This document shows, one piece after another, positions 42,934 through 50,628 of a DNA stretch of 64,000 nt. This DNA comes from Kutzneria sp. CA-103260. Lineage in GTDB: Bacteria; Actinomycetota; Actinomycetes; Mycobacteriales; Pseudonocardiaceae. Made by a program: the position numbers and the translations under genes. Each line of letters begins with the position of its first letter. The stretch's first letter is position 1. The notes under the pieces were generated by a model. The model had not been told where the DNA came from, made no database searches, and saw only the letters and a list, made by a program, of their open reading frames with translations. The stretch spans positions 6,262,001-6,326,000 of the forward strand of contig NZ_CP073318.1 of NCBI RefSeq assembly GCF_018263855.1. The letters run 5' to 3'.

Positions 42934-43775
42934 GCCTTGCTTCCGATCCACAGGGTCACGCCGACCAGCGCGGCGATGCCCACGATCCATCCGATGAGGC
43001 CCTCGGAGATCGGGCCGAGACCACCGAGCGCGTTGCCGCCGGGGTTGTTGTTGCCATCGGTCACGGACTTGATGTACGTGATGATGTCCTTCTTCTCGTC
43101 CGGCGTGAGCTGGCGGTCGCCGAACACCGGCATGTTCTCCGGGCCGGTCAGCATCGCCGTGTAGATCTGGCTCGGCGTGACGCCGTCCAGCTCGGGCGCG
43201 TACTTGCCGGAGGACAGCGCGCCGCCGCGACCGGTGAAGCTGTGGCAGTTGGCGCAGTTGAGGCGGAACAGCTCGCCGCCGCGCGACGGGTCGCCGCTGG
43301 TCAGCTGCTCGTCCGAGGCGGTCGGCTTCTCCTTGCCGCCGCCCTGGGACTGGATGAACGCGTCCAGCGCGTCGATCTGCTGCGGCGTGAACACCGGGGG
43401 CTTGCGCGCGGCCTCGGCCGTCTGGCCGCCGGACAGCGGCATGCGGCCGGTGGACAGCTGGAAGTAGGACGCGGCGGAGCCGACGCCGATCAGGCTCGGC
43501 CCGCGGTCCTTGACGCCTTCCAGGTTGGCGCCGTGGCAGGTGACGCAGCTGTTGTTGAACAGCTGCCGGCCCTGCTCGACGAGCGCGTTGGTGTCCGAGG
43601 CCTGAGCGGTCTGCGGCGCCGGCACGGCGACGGCGTACAGCGCGCCCGCGCCGAGCAGCGCGACGCCGAGCGCCAACAGGCCGGAGACCCGCCGCTTGAG
43701 CTTGGAACGCGAGCGGCCCCGCTTACCCGCCGGAGCGGGCGTGCCCGCCGCGTCGGCGGGTGGCTTGGTGGTCAT
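42930..43775 (-). CDS. qcrC: Cytochrome bc1 complex diheme cytochrome c subunit
   Basis: Protein of 281 residues from ATG 43775 (AAGGG nine bases upstream; a TTG at 43784 also opens the frame). A basic N-terminus and signal-anchor helix (about 30-52) lead to two cytochrome c domains with heme motifs CVTCH and CANCH, each with a Met ligand (GRMPLSGG; NMPVFGDRQ). A C-terminal helix anchors the protein. The two hemes replace a soluble cytochrome c and pass electrons straight to the oxidase. Third gene of ctaE-qcrC-qcrA-qcrB. Confidence 0.97.
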   Translation of the reverse strand: MTTKPPADAAGTPAPAGKRGRSRSKLKRRVSGLLALGVALLGAGALYAVAVPAPQTAQASDTNALVEQGRQLFNNSCVTCHGANLEGVKDRGPSLIGVGSAASYFQLSTGRMPLSGGQTAEAARKPPVFTPQQIDALDAFIQSQGGGKEKPTASDEQLTSGDPSRGGELFRLNCANCHSFTGRGGALSSGKYAPELDGVTPSQIYTAMLTGPENMPVFGDRQLTPDEKKDIITYIKSVTDGNNNPGGNALGGLGPISEGLIGWIVGIAALVGVTLWIGSKA

Positions 43776-43809
43776 GGTGGGCAACCCTTGCTGTCAGTTC
43801 GGGGCTGGG

Positions 43810-44409
43810 TCAGGGAATGACGTAGATGACGGCGAACAGGCCGATCCACACGATGTCGACGAAGTGCCAGTAGTACGACACCACGATCGCCGAGGTCGCC
43901 TGGGCCGGCGTGAACTTGCTCAACCTCGTCCTGACAAGCAGGAAGATGAAGGCGATCAGGCCGCCGATCACGTGCAGCCCGTGGAAGCCGGTGGCAAGGA
44001 AGAAGACCGTGCCGAAGGCCGAGTTGGGGATCGTGGTCCCCTCCTCGACCAGCATGCGGTACTCGTTGGCCTGGCCGAGCACGAAGATCAGGCCCATCAC
44101 GAAGGTGAGCACGTACCAGCGGCGCAGGCCGAACACGTCGCCCTGCTCGGCCGCGAACACGCCCATCTGACAGGTGATCGACGAGGCCACCAGAATGATC
44201 GTGAACGGCAGCGCGTACCCAAGGTCCAGATGGGTGGGCTCGGGCGGCCAGACGCCGACGTTCTGGGCCTTCACAGTGAAGTACATCGCGAAGAGGCCGG
44301 CGAAGAACATGAGCTCGCTGGACAGCCACACGATGGTGCCCACGCTGACCATGTTCGGGCGATTCAGCGAGTGGACCCGCTGAGCGATGGGAGGAGCTGC
44401 CGTTGTCAC
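43810..44409 (-). CDS. ctaE: Cytochrome c oxidase subunit III
   Basis: Protein of 199 residues with five membrane helices. HSLNRPNMVSVGTIVWLSSE, FFAGLFAMYF and ATGFHGLHVIGGLIAF are typical of subunit III, and VVSYYWHFVDIVWIGLF ends it. GTG 44409 gives MTTAAPPIAQRVHSLN, like the mycobacterial start; an ATG at 44418 would add three residues. First gene of the respiratory operon; it is 34 nt before qcrC. Divergent from the hypothetical gene at 44479. Confidence 0.95.
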   Translation of the reverse strand: MTTAAPPIAQRVHSLNRPNMVSVGTIVWLSSELMFFAGLFAMYFTVKAQNVGVWPPEPTHLDLGYALPFTIILVASSITCQMGVFAAEQGDVFGLRRWYVLTFVMGLIFVLGQANEYRMLVEEGTTIPNSAFGTVFFLATGFHGLHVIGGLIAFIFLLVRTRLSKFTPAQATSAIVVSYYWHFVDIVWIGLFAVIYVIP

Positions 44410-44478
44410 GGGTCGCATTATTGCCTGCGGTGGATCAGGCCGCCCGGTCGGGTGGGGTGCAACGGGAGATCACGAGCG

Positions 44479-44877
44479 ATGGGCGCGTTCGAGCGATTGA
44501 CGTCACTGTTCGGTCGGCGCGCGGAATTGCCGTTCGACCTGGACAACCCTGATTTAAAGGTGGTGGCCGAGGCTTTCGACCCGGCCGAGGCGGACTCGGC
44601 CGTGCTGGCCCGTTCGCCCCGGCTGCGGCCCGAACGGAAGGCGGTGCTGCGCCATCACCTGGTGCTGCCGGCGTCCGCGGTGGCGCGGGCCCGCGAGCTG
44701 CTGGCCCAGGACGGATGGGAGCTGCGGGTGGTCGAAACGGGTGAATCCGTTCGCCTGCACGCCCTTCGCGCCCAGGTGATCACCGCCCTGAGCTGCGCGC
44801 AGGAGCGGTCCCGGATGGCCGGCCTGGCCCAGCGGCTGGGCGGGGACGCGTTGGGATGGGACTGCTTGCAGACCTGA
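44479..44877 (+). CDS. Hypothetical protein, first gene of the trpD operon
   Basis: Protein of 132 residues from ATG 44479 with GGGAG upstream. It starts MGAFERLTSLFGRRAELPFD and has DLKVVAEAFDPAEAD, then a region HHLVLPASAVARARELLAQDG-WELRVVE that alternates strands and helices. No catalytic or membrane motif. I do not recognise the family; the pattern in the middle recalls small ferredoxin-like alpha/beta folds that include RraB. It is divergent from ctaE and is followed after 26 nt by the receiver-like gene. Confidence 0.65.
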   Translation: MGAFERLTSLFGRRAELPFDLDNPDLKVVAEAFDPAEADSAVLARSPRLRPERKAVLRHHLVLPASAVARARELLAQDGWELRVVETGESVRLHALRAQVITALSCAQERSRMAGLAQRLGGDALGWDCLQT

Positions 44878-44903
44878 AGGTGTGACACAGATAGCATCAC
44901 GGT

Positions 44904-45308
44904 ATGAGCACGCAGACGTGGAAGGTCCTGGTCTTCAGCCACCGGCCGGAGGTCCGCGAGGCGATCGTCAACGCCGTCGGCCGGCGGCCGGCGCCGGACC
45001 TGGGCCGCGTGGACTACGTCGAGGTCGGCACCGTGGCGGACGTGCTCTACCACGTCGACAGCGGCGCCATCGACCTGGCCATTCTCGACGGCGAGGCGCA
45101 GCCCACCGGCGGCATGGGCCTGTCCCGCCAGCTCAAGAACGAGATCACCAACTGCCCGCCGATCGTGATCGCGGTGCGGCGCAAGGACGACCGATGGCTG
45201 GCCACCTGGTCGCAGGCGGACGCCGTCATCGTGCATCCGCTGGACCCGCTGGCCGCGGCCGAGACCGTCGCAGAGGTGCTGCGGTCCGGTGCGCCCGTGC
45301 CGAGGTGA
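44904..45308 (+). CDS. Degenerate response-regulator receiver domain protein
   Basis: Single-domain protein of 134 residues with a receiver-like fold: first strand WKVLVFSHRPEVREAI, third strand DLAILDGEAQPTGGMGLSRQL, fourth PPIVIAVRRKDD and fifth DAVIVHPLDPLAAAE. The acidic pair of the first loop is missing (SHR in place of DD) and the conserved Lys of the fifth loop is His, although an Asp is kept at the phosphorylation position. Phosphorylation is thus doubtful and it is better called a pseudo-receiver. Its stop overlaps the trpD GTG by 4 nt, so both are made together. Confidence 0.78.
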   Translation: MSTQTWKVLVFSHRPEVREAIVNAVGRRPAPDLGRVDYVEVGTVADVLYHVDSGAIDLAILDGEAQPTGGMGLSRQLKNEITNCPPIVIAVRRKDDRWLATWSQADAVIVHPLDPLAAAETVAEVLRSGAPVPR

Positions 45309-46348
45309 GCACGCTGACCTGGCCCGACGTGCTGGGCGCGCTGATCGCCGGGGAAGACCTGACGGCGGCGCAGACCGGCTGGGCGATGGACCAGGTGATG
45401 ACCGGCGAGGCCACCCCGGCCCAGATCGCCGGTTTCGCGGTCGCGCTGCGGGCCAAGGGCGAGACGGCCGACGAGGTGCTCGGCATGGCCGACTCGATGC
45501 TGCGGCACGCCCGCACGGTCGACGTCGCCGGCCGGGCCATCGACATCGTCGGCACCGGTGGTGACCAGGCCCACACCGTCAACATCTCGACCATGACGGC
45601 GATCGTCACGGCCGCGGCCGGCGTGCCCGTGGTCAAGCACGGGGCCCGGGCCTCGTCGTCCAAGTGCGGCACCGGCGACGTGCTGGAGGAGCTCGGGGTG
45701 GCCATCGAGCTGCCGCCGGACGCGGTGCAGCGCTGCGTGGCCGAGGTCGGCATCGGGTTCTGCTTCGCGCCCGCCTACCACCCGGCGCTGCGCTTCACCT
45801 CCGGGCCGCGGCGTGAGCTGGCCGTGCCGACCGCGTTCAACATCCTGGGCCCGCTGTCCAACCCGGCACAGCCCAAGTACGGCCTGGTCGGCTGCGCGCG
45901 GGAGCCGATGGCCCCGGTGATGGCCGGCGTGTTCGCCTCCCGTGGCGCGCACGTGCTGCTGGTGCGCGGGGACGACGGGCTGGACGAGATCACCACGACC
46001 ACCACCACCTCGGTCTGGATCGCCCAGGACGGCGCGGTGCGGACCGACCGGATCGACCCGTCGCGGCTGGGGGTCGCCCCGGCCCTGCCGGCCGACCTGG
46101 TCGGCGGCGACGCGCCGTACAACGCCCAGGTGGTGCGGGAGCTGCTGGCCGGGCGGACCGGGCCGGTGCGGGATGCGGTGCTGATCAACGCGGCCGGCGC
46201 GGTGGCCGTGTTCAACGGCCTTGGCTCCGACCTGCACGCCGACCTGCTGGCCGGCCTGTCCATCGCCGCCCAGGCCATCGACTCCGGCGCCGCCGCGGAA
46301 CTCCTGGACCGCTGGATCTCGTTGTCGCAGAAGCTGGCGGCCGCCTAA
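45305..46348 (+). CDS. trpD: Anthranilate phosphoribosyltransferase
   Basis: Protein of 347 residues; GTG 45305 overlaps the receiver-gene stop (GTGA). The PRPP and anthranilate motifs are GTGGDQAHTVNISTM, KHGARASSSKCGTGDVLEELG and DGLDEITTTTTT, with HPALRF and GPLSNPAQP. It makes phosphoribosyl-anthranilate for tryptophan synthesis. No other trp gene is near; coupling to the pseudo-receiver and the hypothetical gene is unusual. It corresponds to Rv2192c. A composite hairpin element begins 3 nt past the stop. Confidence 0.96.
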   Translation: MSTLTWPDVLGALIAGEDLTAAQTGWAMDQVMTGEATPAQIAGFAVALRAKGETADEVLGMADSMLRHARTVDVAGRAIDIVGTGGDQAHTVNISTMTAIVTAAAGVPVVKHGARASSSKCGTGDVLEELGVAIELPPDAVQRCVAEVGIGFCFAPAYHPALRFTSGPRRELAVPTAFNILGPLSNPAQPKYGLVGCAREPMAPVMAGVFASRGAHVLLVRGDDGLDEITTTTTTSVWIAQDGAVRTDRIDPSRLGVAPALPADLVGGDAPYNAQVVRELLAGRTGPVRDAVLINAAGAVAVFNGLGSDLHADLLAGLSIAAQAIDSGAAAELLDRWISLSQKLAAA

Positions 46349-46351
46349 CCT

Positions 46352-46437
46352 CGCGAGTCCCGCTCTGGGGCAACTGAAAAGCAGGTTTCGGACAATGCCG
46401 AAACCTGCTTTTCGTTTGTCTGAGAGCGGGACTCGCG
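46352..46437. repeat. Composite element: inverted CGCGAGTCCCGCTCT arms around a terminator hairpin
   Basis: The 15-bp arm CGCGAGTCCCGCTCT (46352-46366) is repeated inverted at 46423-46437. Between them lies a perfect 15-bp hairpin (46377-46391 with 46398-46412, AAAAGCAGGTTTCGG arm) whose 3' side ends in TTTTCGTTTG, a good intrinsic terminator for trpD. The left arm with its flank, AACCTCGCGAGTCCCGCTCT, is identical to 20 bp in the P450-end element (62808-62855), and the arm also occurs at 52652-52666. Confidence 0.85.
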
Positions 46438-46472
46438 GGGGTTGGCCGGGGCTGAGGTGCCGGCCAACCCCC
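46437..46472. terminator. Second hairpin between trpD and DUF1501 gene ends
   Basis: GGGGGTTGGCCGG pairs with CCGGCCAACCCCC around a 10-nt loop. It lies just before the DUF1501 stop and probably ends that minus-strand transcript. Confidence 0.7.
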
Positions 46473-46476
46473 GAGA

Positions 46477-47673
46477 TCAGGTGAGCAGGCCGCCGACCGT
46501 GGTGTCGTGGCCGCCCAGGATCTTGCCGGGGTCCTCGCCCAGCACGTCGCGGAGCATGGTGGCGTAGACGTCCCGGAAGTCGGTGTGCTCCTTGAGGTCC
46601 CCGTTGTCCAGGTCGGTCAGGCTGGGCTGCTCGCCGTAGAAGCCGCCGTGCACCGGGGAACCGAGCACGAAGACCGGCCCGGCGGTGCCGTGGTCGGTGC
46701 CCTCGCTCGCGTTGGCCCCGACCCGGCGGCCGAACTCCGAGTACACCAGCATCACGACCTGCCGGCCGCGGTCGGTGCGCTGCATCCGGTCCGCGAACGC
46801 CGACAGCGCCTGGTCGAGCTCGGTGAGCAGCCGCTGCTGCGTGCCCTTCTCATCGGCATGGGTGTCGAAACCGCCCAGTGACACGGAATACGCCCGCGTC
46901 GGGACGCCCGCCTCGACCAGCCCGGCGACCACGTCCAACTGGGCCGCGAGCTGGCCTTTGTTGTCGGAGCTGGGTTTCACGGCCGGGCCGAGCTTGGTGG
47001 CGGTGGTGTGCAGGTCGGTGATGGACCGAGCAACCCTCGCCTGATCGGGTGATTCGCCCGATTCCGCCTGTCCCATCAGGGAGAACGACTTGCCCAGAGC
47101 CCCGGTCGGCAGCTTCAGCCCGGTCACCGGCAGCGTCGCGCCGGCCGCTCGCTGGCCGGCCATCAGCGGCGGCAGCACGGGCTCGATCGAGACGGCCCGC
47201 AGCGGGTCGTCGCCGGTCACGTCCAGCCAGCGTCCCAGCCACCCGGTCGGCTGTGGGCTGTCGGGCGACGCGGTCTGCCAGATGGCCATCGACCGGAAGT
47301 GGCTGTGGTCGGGCTTGGGGTAGCCCACCCCGCGCACGACCGCCAACCGCTTGTCGTCCCAGAGCTTCTTCAGGCCGGTCATACCCGGGTTGAGGCCCAG
47401 GCCCTCGCCGAGATCCAGCACCTCGTGCGGCTGGTAGGCCAGATCGGGCCGGGCCTTCTGGTACGCCGGGTCCGCGGCCGGCACCACCGTGTTCAGGCCG
47501 TCATTGCCGCCGTAGAGCGTGCAGACGACCAGCACGCCGGCGTCCGGGCGCAGCGGGTCCTGGGCGGCGGCGGTCATCAGGTCGGTCCAGTTCACCTGGG
47601 TCGCCCCGACGGCCAGCGCGCCCGCGCCGACCACGCCGCTGGCCAGGATGAAACCCCGTCGGCTGATTTTCAT
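46477..47673 (-). CDS. DUF1501 family protein, Tat-exported
   Basis: Protein of 398 residues from ATG 47673. The N-terminus MKISRRGFILASGVVGAG is a twin-arginine signal peptide. The body shows DUF1501 features: VLVVCTLYGGNDGLNTVVP near residue 40, DHSHFRSMAIWQT, GGFDTHADEKGTQQ and YSEFGRRVGANASEGTDHG, related to the alkaline phosphatase/sulfatase fold, so metal binding is likely. Its ATG overlaps the DUF1800 stop by 4 nt; the two families usually occur together, mostly with unknown function. The pair lies between trpD and ctaF, a place with no such genes in M. tuberculosis as I recall. Confidence 0.88.
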   Translation of the reverse strand: MKISRRGFILASGVVGAGALAVGATQVNWTDLMTAAAQDPLRPDAGVLVVCTLYGGNDGLNTVVPAADPAYQKARPDLAYQPHEVLDLGEGLGLNPGMTGLKKLWDDKRLAVVRGVGYPKPDHSHFRSMAIWQTASPDSPQPTGWLGRWLDVTGDDPLRAVSIEPVLPPLMAGQRAAGATLPVTGLKLPTGALGKSFSLMGQAESGESPDQARVARSITDLHTTATKLGPAVKPSSDNKGQLAAQLDVVAGLVEAGVPTRAYSVSLGGFDTHADEKGTQQRLLTELDQALSAFADRMQRTDRGRQVVMLVYSEFGRRVGANASEGTDHGTAGPVFVLGSPVHGGFYGEQPSLTDLDNGDLKEHTDFRDVYATMLRDVLGEDPGKILGGHDTTVGGLLT

Positions 47674-48944
47674 TGGCTCACCACGTATTCCGGTGCGCAG
47701 GCGGCCATCGCGACCAGCTGCGCCCCTGTCAGGCCGGCCAGCGCCGTCGTGGTCCGCTGACTCCAGGTGTCGACGCCGAGGGCCTTGCCGGCGGCCGCCG
47801 CGGACGTGATGTGTGACACGTCGGCGTGCCCGGCGACCAACTGGGCCAAGTGCAGCCGGGCCAGCCCGGCCGAGGTCGTCAGCCAGGCCTGCGCCGCCGG
47901 CCAGCCGCCCACGCTGGGCGGCTCGAACGGCACCTGGCCCAGGCCTCGCAGGCCAGCCTCCAGCTGCGTGACCGGCAGCTTCGACGGCTGCACGCCCAGC
48001 GCCCGCATCAGGCCGGCGGCCCACTCCACCGGCTGCTTCACCAGGGTGGTCGCCGGGTCGCGGAACGCCGGTTCAGCGAGCACAGCCCGCAGCAGCCCCC
48101 CGATGGACTGCTGCGGACCGTAGCCCGCGACCAGCCGGTTCAGCACGTCCGCCGCCGGCGGCGTGGCGCTGACCAACCGGAACCACAACCGGCCCGCCAC
48201 GAAACGCGGCGAGTCCGGACGATTCAGCACGATGTCGACAAATTGGTTGGCATCGAGATTTCCCGTGATTCCCAACACGGTCTTGCTGCCGTTGTCGTGT
48301 CGTTTGGGGGCCAACGAGGAGGTCATGGCGTCGCGGTTCACCGTCCAGCCGGTCAGCGCCCGGGCCGCTTCGCGCACGTCGTTCTCGGTGTAGCGGTCCA
48401 CGCCCAGCGTGAACAGCTCCATGAACTCGCGGGCCAGGTTCTCGTTGGCCGCGCCGACCTTGTTCTGCTGGCCGTCCAGCCACAGCAGCATCGCCGGGTC
48501 CACGATCATCGCCTTGGCCAGCGCGGGAAAACCGCCGCCGCCCAGGCCCCGCAGCGCCTGGTTCTGGTGCAGCATCAGGCGGGCGCTGCGCACCTTCTGC
48601 ACGCTGGTGGCGAAATGCCCGTGCCAGAACCAGGTCAGCCGCTCCGGCAGCGGCGAGGCGGTGCCGGCCATCCGGTCCAGCCACCACTGCGCGGCCGTGA
48701 CCTGCTGGCCGCGCAACGTCTTCTGGCGCTGCTTACGCTCGGCGGCGCTGGCTTTCTTGCTGATGGCCGGAGGTTCCGCGCCGAGGTTCGGCAGCGGCGT
48801 GGTGTCGGGTGTCTGGGCCAGCACCTGCTGGCAGGCCGCCGCGAACCCGCCCGCGGCCAGCGAGTCCAGCTCCCCCGGTCGCGGACCGAACCCGAAGCGG
48901 TCCAGCAGTCGCCGGGTGGCGGCTCGGTCGTCTAGTAAGGGCAC
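47670..48944 (-). CDS. DUF1800 family protein
   Basis: Protein of 424 residues, GTG start at 48944. It begins RAATRRLLDRFGFGPRPGEL and contains ERLTWFWHGHFATS, LAREFMELFTLGVDRYTENDVREAAR (quoted in part: REFMELFTLGVDRYTE) and ARALTGWTVN, the DUF1800 markers. No signal peptide is visible, while its partner DUF1501 has a Tat signal, so it may be carried out in complex with the partner. Helical throughout. A strong hairpin separates it from ctaF upstream, so the pair has its own promoter or weak read-through. Confidence 0.87.
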   Translation of the reverse strand: MPLLDDRAATRRLLDRFGFGPRPGELDSLAAGGFAAACQQVLAQTPDTTPLPNLGAEPPAISKKASAAERKQRQKTLRGQQVTAAQWWLDRMAGTASPLPERLTWFWHGHFATSVQKVRSARLMLHQNQALRGLGGGGFPALAKAMIVDPAMLLWLDGQQNKVGAANENLAREFMELFTLGVDRYTENDVREAARALTGWTVNRDAMTSSLAPKRHDNGSKTVLGITGNLDANQFVDIVLNRPDSPRFVAGRLWFRLVSATPPAADVLNRLVAGYGPQQSIGGLLRAVLAEPAFRDPATTLVKQPVEWAAGLMRALGVQPSKLPVTQLEAGLRGLGQVPFEPPSVGGWPAAQAWLTTSAGLARLHLAQLVAGHADVSHITSAAAAGKALGVDTWSQRTTTALAGLTGAQLVAMAACAPEYVVSQ

Positions 48945-48963
48945 ACCGGAATCCTGCGCGAAA

Positions 48964-48992
48964 ACGGCCCCGGGCTGAATGCCCGGGGCCGT
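48964..48992 (-). terminator. Terminator of the ctaC-ctaF transcript
   Basis: ACGGCCCCGGGC pairs with GCCCGGGGCCGT around TGAAT. On the minus strand it is followed by TTTTCGCG. It is 24 nt past the ctaF stop and 20 nt before the DUF1800 start. Confidence 0.8.
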
Positions 48993-49016
48993 TCGCTCAG
49001 TACACCTTCAGCTAAC

Positions 49017-49415
49017 TCACTCGTGGTTGGGCTTGGTGTGGTACTCGAACACCAGGCCGCCCACGGTGATCAGGACCAGCACCACGAAGATGACGATCAT
49101 CCACACCTGGAAGAAGGCCAGCGACAGGGCGCCGATGGCGGCGGCCACGGCGATGCCGAACGGCCAGTAGCTGCCCGGGCTGAAGAAGCCCAGCTCGCCG
49201 GCGCCGTCGCTGATCTCCGCCTCGGTGTCGTCCTCGGGACGCTCCGGGATGCGGCGGGCCACGAACCGGAAGTAGGTGCCGGTGATCAGGCACAGGCCGC
49301 CGGTCAGGGTCAGCGCGACGATGCCGACCGGCTCCTTGGCCCACAGGCCGTAGATGACGGCCATGATGAAGCAGAAGCCGGCGACGACCTCGAAGATCCT
49401 GGACTCAATCTTCAT
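49017..49415 (-). CDS. ctaF: Cytochrome c oxidase subunit IV (actinobacterial)
   Basis: Protein of 132 residues. Four membrane helices are visible (about 8-28, 32-52, 82-102 and 105-125), with a cytoplasmic loop FVARRIPERPEDDTEAEISD. MKIESRIFEVVAGFCFIMAV and EYHTKPNHE at the ends are typical of the actinobacterial subunit IV of the aa3 oxidase. It lies 10 nt after ctaC and is co-transcribed. Corresponds to Rv2199c. Confidence 0.94.
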   Translation of the reverse strand: MKIESRIFEVVAGFCFIMAVIYGLWAKEPVGIVALTLTGGLCLITGTYFRFVARRIPERPEDDTEAEISDGAGELGFFSPGSYWPFGIAVAAAIGALSLAFFQVWMIVIFVVLVLITVGGLVFEYHTKPNHE

Positions 49416-49425
49416 CGGTGGTTCC

Positions 49426-50340
49426 TCAGCTTCCGGTCCGGGCCGTGCGGTCCGTGTTGAACGGGTGCGTGGTCGTGGCCAGCGGCGCGCACAGGTCGCC
49501 GCAGTTCATCTCCGACAGCGCCTCGGACGTGGTGTACGGCTTGCCGGTCTTGGCGTTGACCTTCTCCCGCAGCTGCATGAACTGCTGGAACAGGTCGTTG
49601 GGTAGCGCCCGGACCTCGAAGTTCATCGCCGAGTGGTAGGCGCCGCACAGCTCGGCGCAGTGGCCGACGAACGAGCCCGTCTGGTCGATGGTGTTCTGGA
49701 AGGACGAGTCCTGGTTGTTCTTGTCCGGCGCCGGGAACACGTCGCGCTTGAAGTTGAACGCGGGCACCCAGAACGAGTGGATGACGTCGGTGGAGACCAG
49801 GTTGTACTGGATCCACTTGTTGGTCGGCAGGACCAGCAGCGGGATCTCGCTGCTCGTGCCGACGGTCGACACCACGTTGCCGTCCGGCGTCTTGTAGCCC
49901 TCGTACTTGAACTCCCAGTTCCACTGGAAGCCCACCACGTCCACCGTGACGTCCGGGGTGTGGCTCTTGTCCGTGACGTAGTTCTCGGTGGTGGCGGTGA
50001 AGTAGAACAGCACCGCGACGATGACCACCGGGATGACCGTGTAGACGATCTCCAGCGGGTGGTTGTACTGGAGCTGCTTGGGCAGTTCCTCGGTCCGCTT
50101 GCGGTGGAAGACCACCGGCCACAGGATCAGGATCGCCACGACCAGGCCGACGGCAAGGGCCGCGACCACGGACCAGGTCCACAGGTCGCGCATGGCGTCG
50201 GCCTGCGGCGTGATGCCGACCGGCCAACCGAAACGCAGGACCTCGTCGGTCGAACAGCCGCTTGCGGCAACCGCGACCAGGCCGGCCAGCCCGGCGAGTT
50301 TGGCCACCCGTGCTTTCCGGGAGCCCTCCATCAGGCGCAC
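49426..50340 (-). CDS. ctaC: Cytochrome c oxidase subunit II
   Basis: Protein of 304 residues. GTG 50340 is chosen: GAGGAGG lies nine bases upstream, whereas the ATG at 50331 would be too far from it. The signal peptide ends in a lipobox-like VAASGC. Two membrane helices (about 55-80 and 105-125) anchor the cupredoxin domain. The CuA ligands are His in VIHSFWVPAFN and the HCAELCGAYHSAM cluster, and a Trp-rich strand FQWNWEFKYEG is present. It takes electrons from the diheme QcrC. ctaD, the catalytic subunit, is not in this window. Corresponds to Rv2200c. Confidence 0.96.
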   Translation of the reverse strand: MRLMEGSRKARVAKLAGLAGLVAVAASGCSTDEVLRFGWPVGITPQADAMRDLWTWSVVAALAVGLVVAILILWPVVFHRKRTEELPKQLQYNHPLEIVYTVIPVVIVAVLFYFTATTENYVTDKSHTPDVTVDVVGFQWNWEFKYEGYKTPDGNVVSTVGTSSEIPLLVLPTNKWIQYNLVSTDVIHSFWVPAFNFKRDVFPAPDKNNQDSSFQNTIDQTGSFVGHCAELCGAYHSAMNFEVRALPNDLFQQFMQLREKVNAKTGKPYTTSEALSEMNCGDLCAPLATTTHPFNTDRTARTGS

Positions 50341-50628
50341 TGCTCGCTGCCTCCTCGTGACGGGCCTCTGGCGTGACCCCACACCAGCCGCTGCTCAGCA
50401 GCGGTGACGGCACCCCGCCGTCAATCAGGTCGGAGCCTAACCCAGTCGGTAGAGCGCCACCCCTCGGGGGTGATCGATCCGGCACCGGCCGCGCAACGGC
50501 CGGCCGGGCCGCCGCGTCTACCGGTGCGAGCGGCCCGCCTGCCGCTCGGCCGTCGGCCCGCCATGGGCATACTGGGCGGCGACCCCCGGTGTGTTGTGCC
50601 CTGTTTCGATGAGAGGTGCGGTTAGGAC

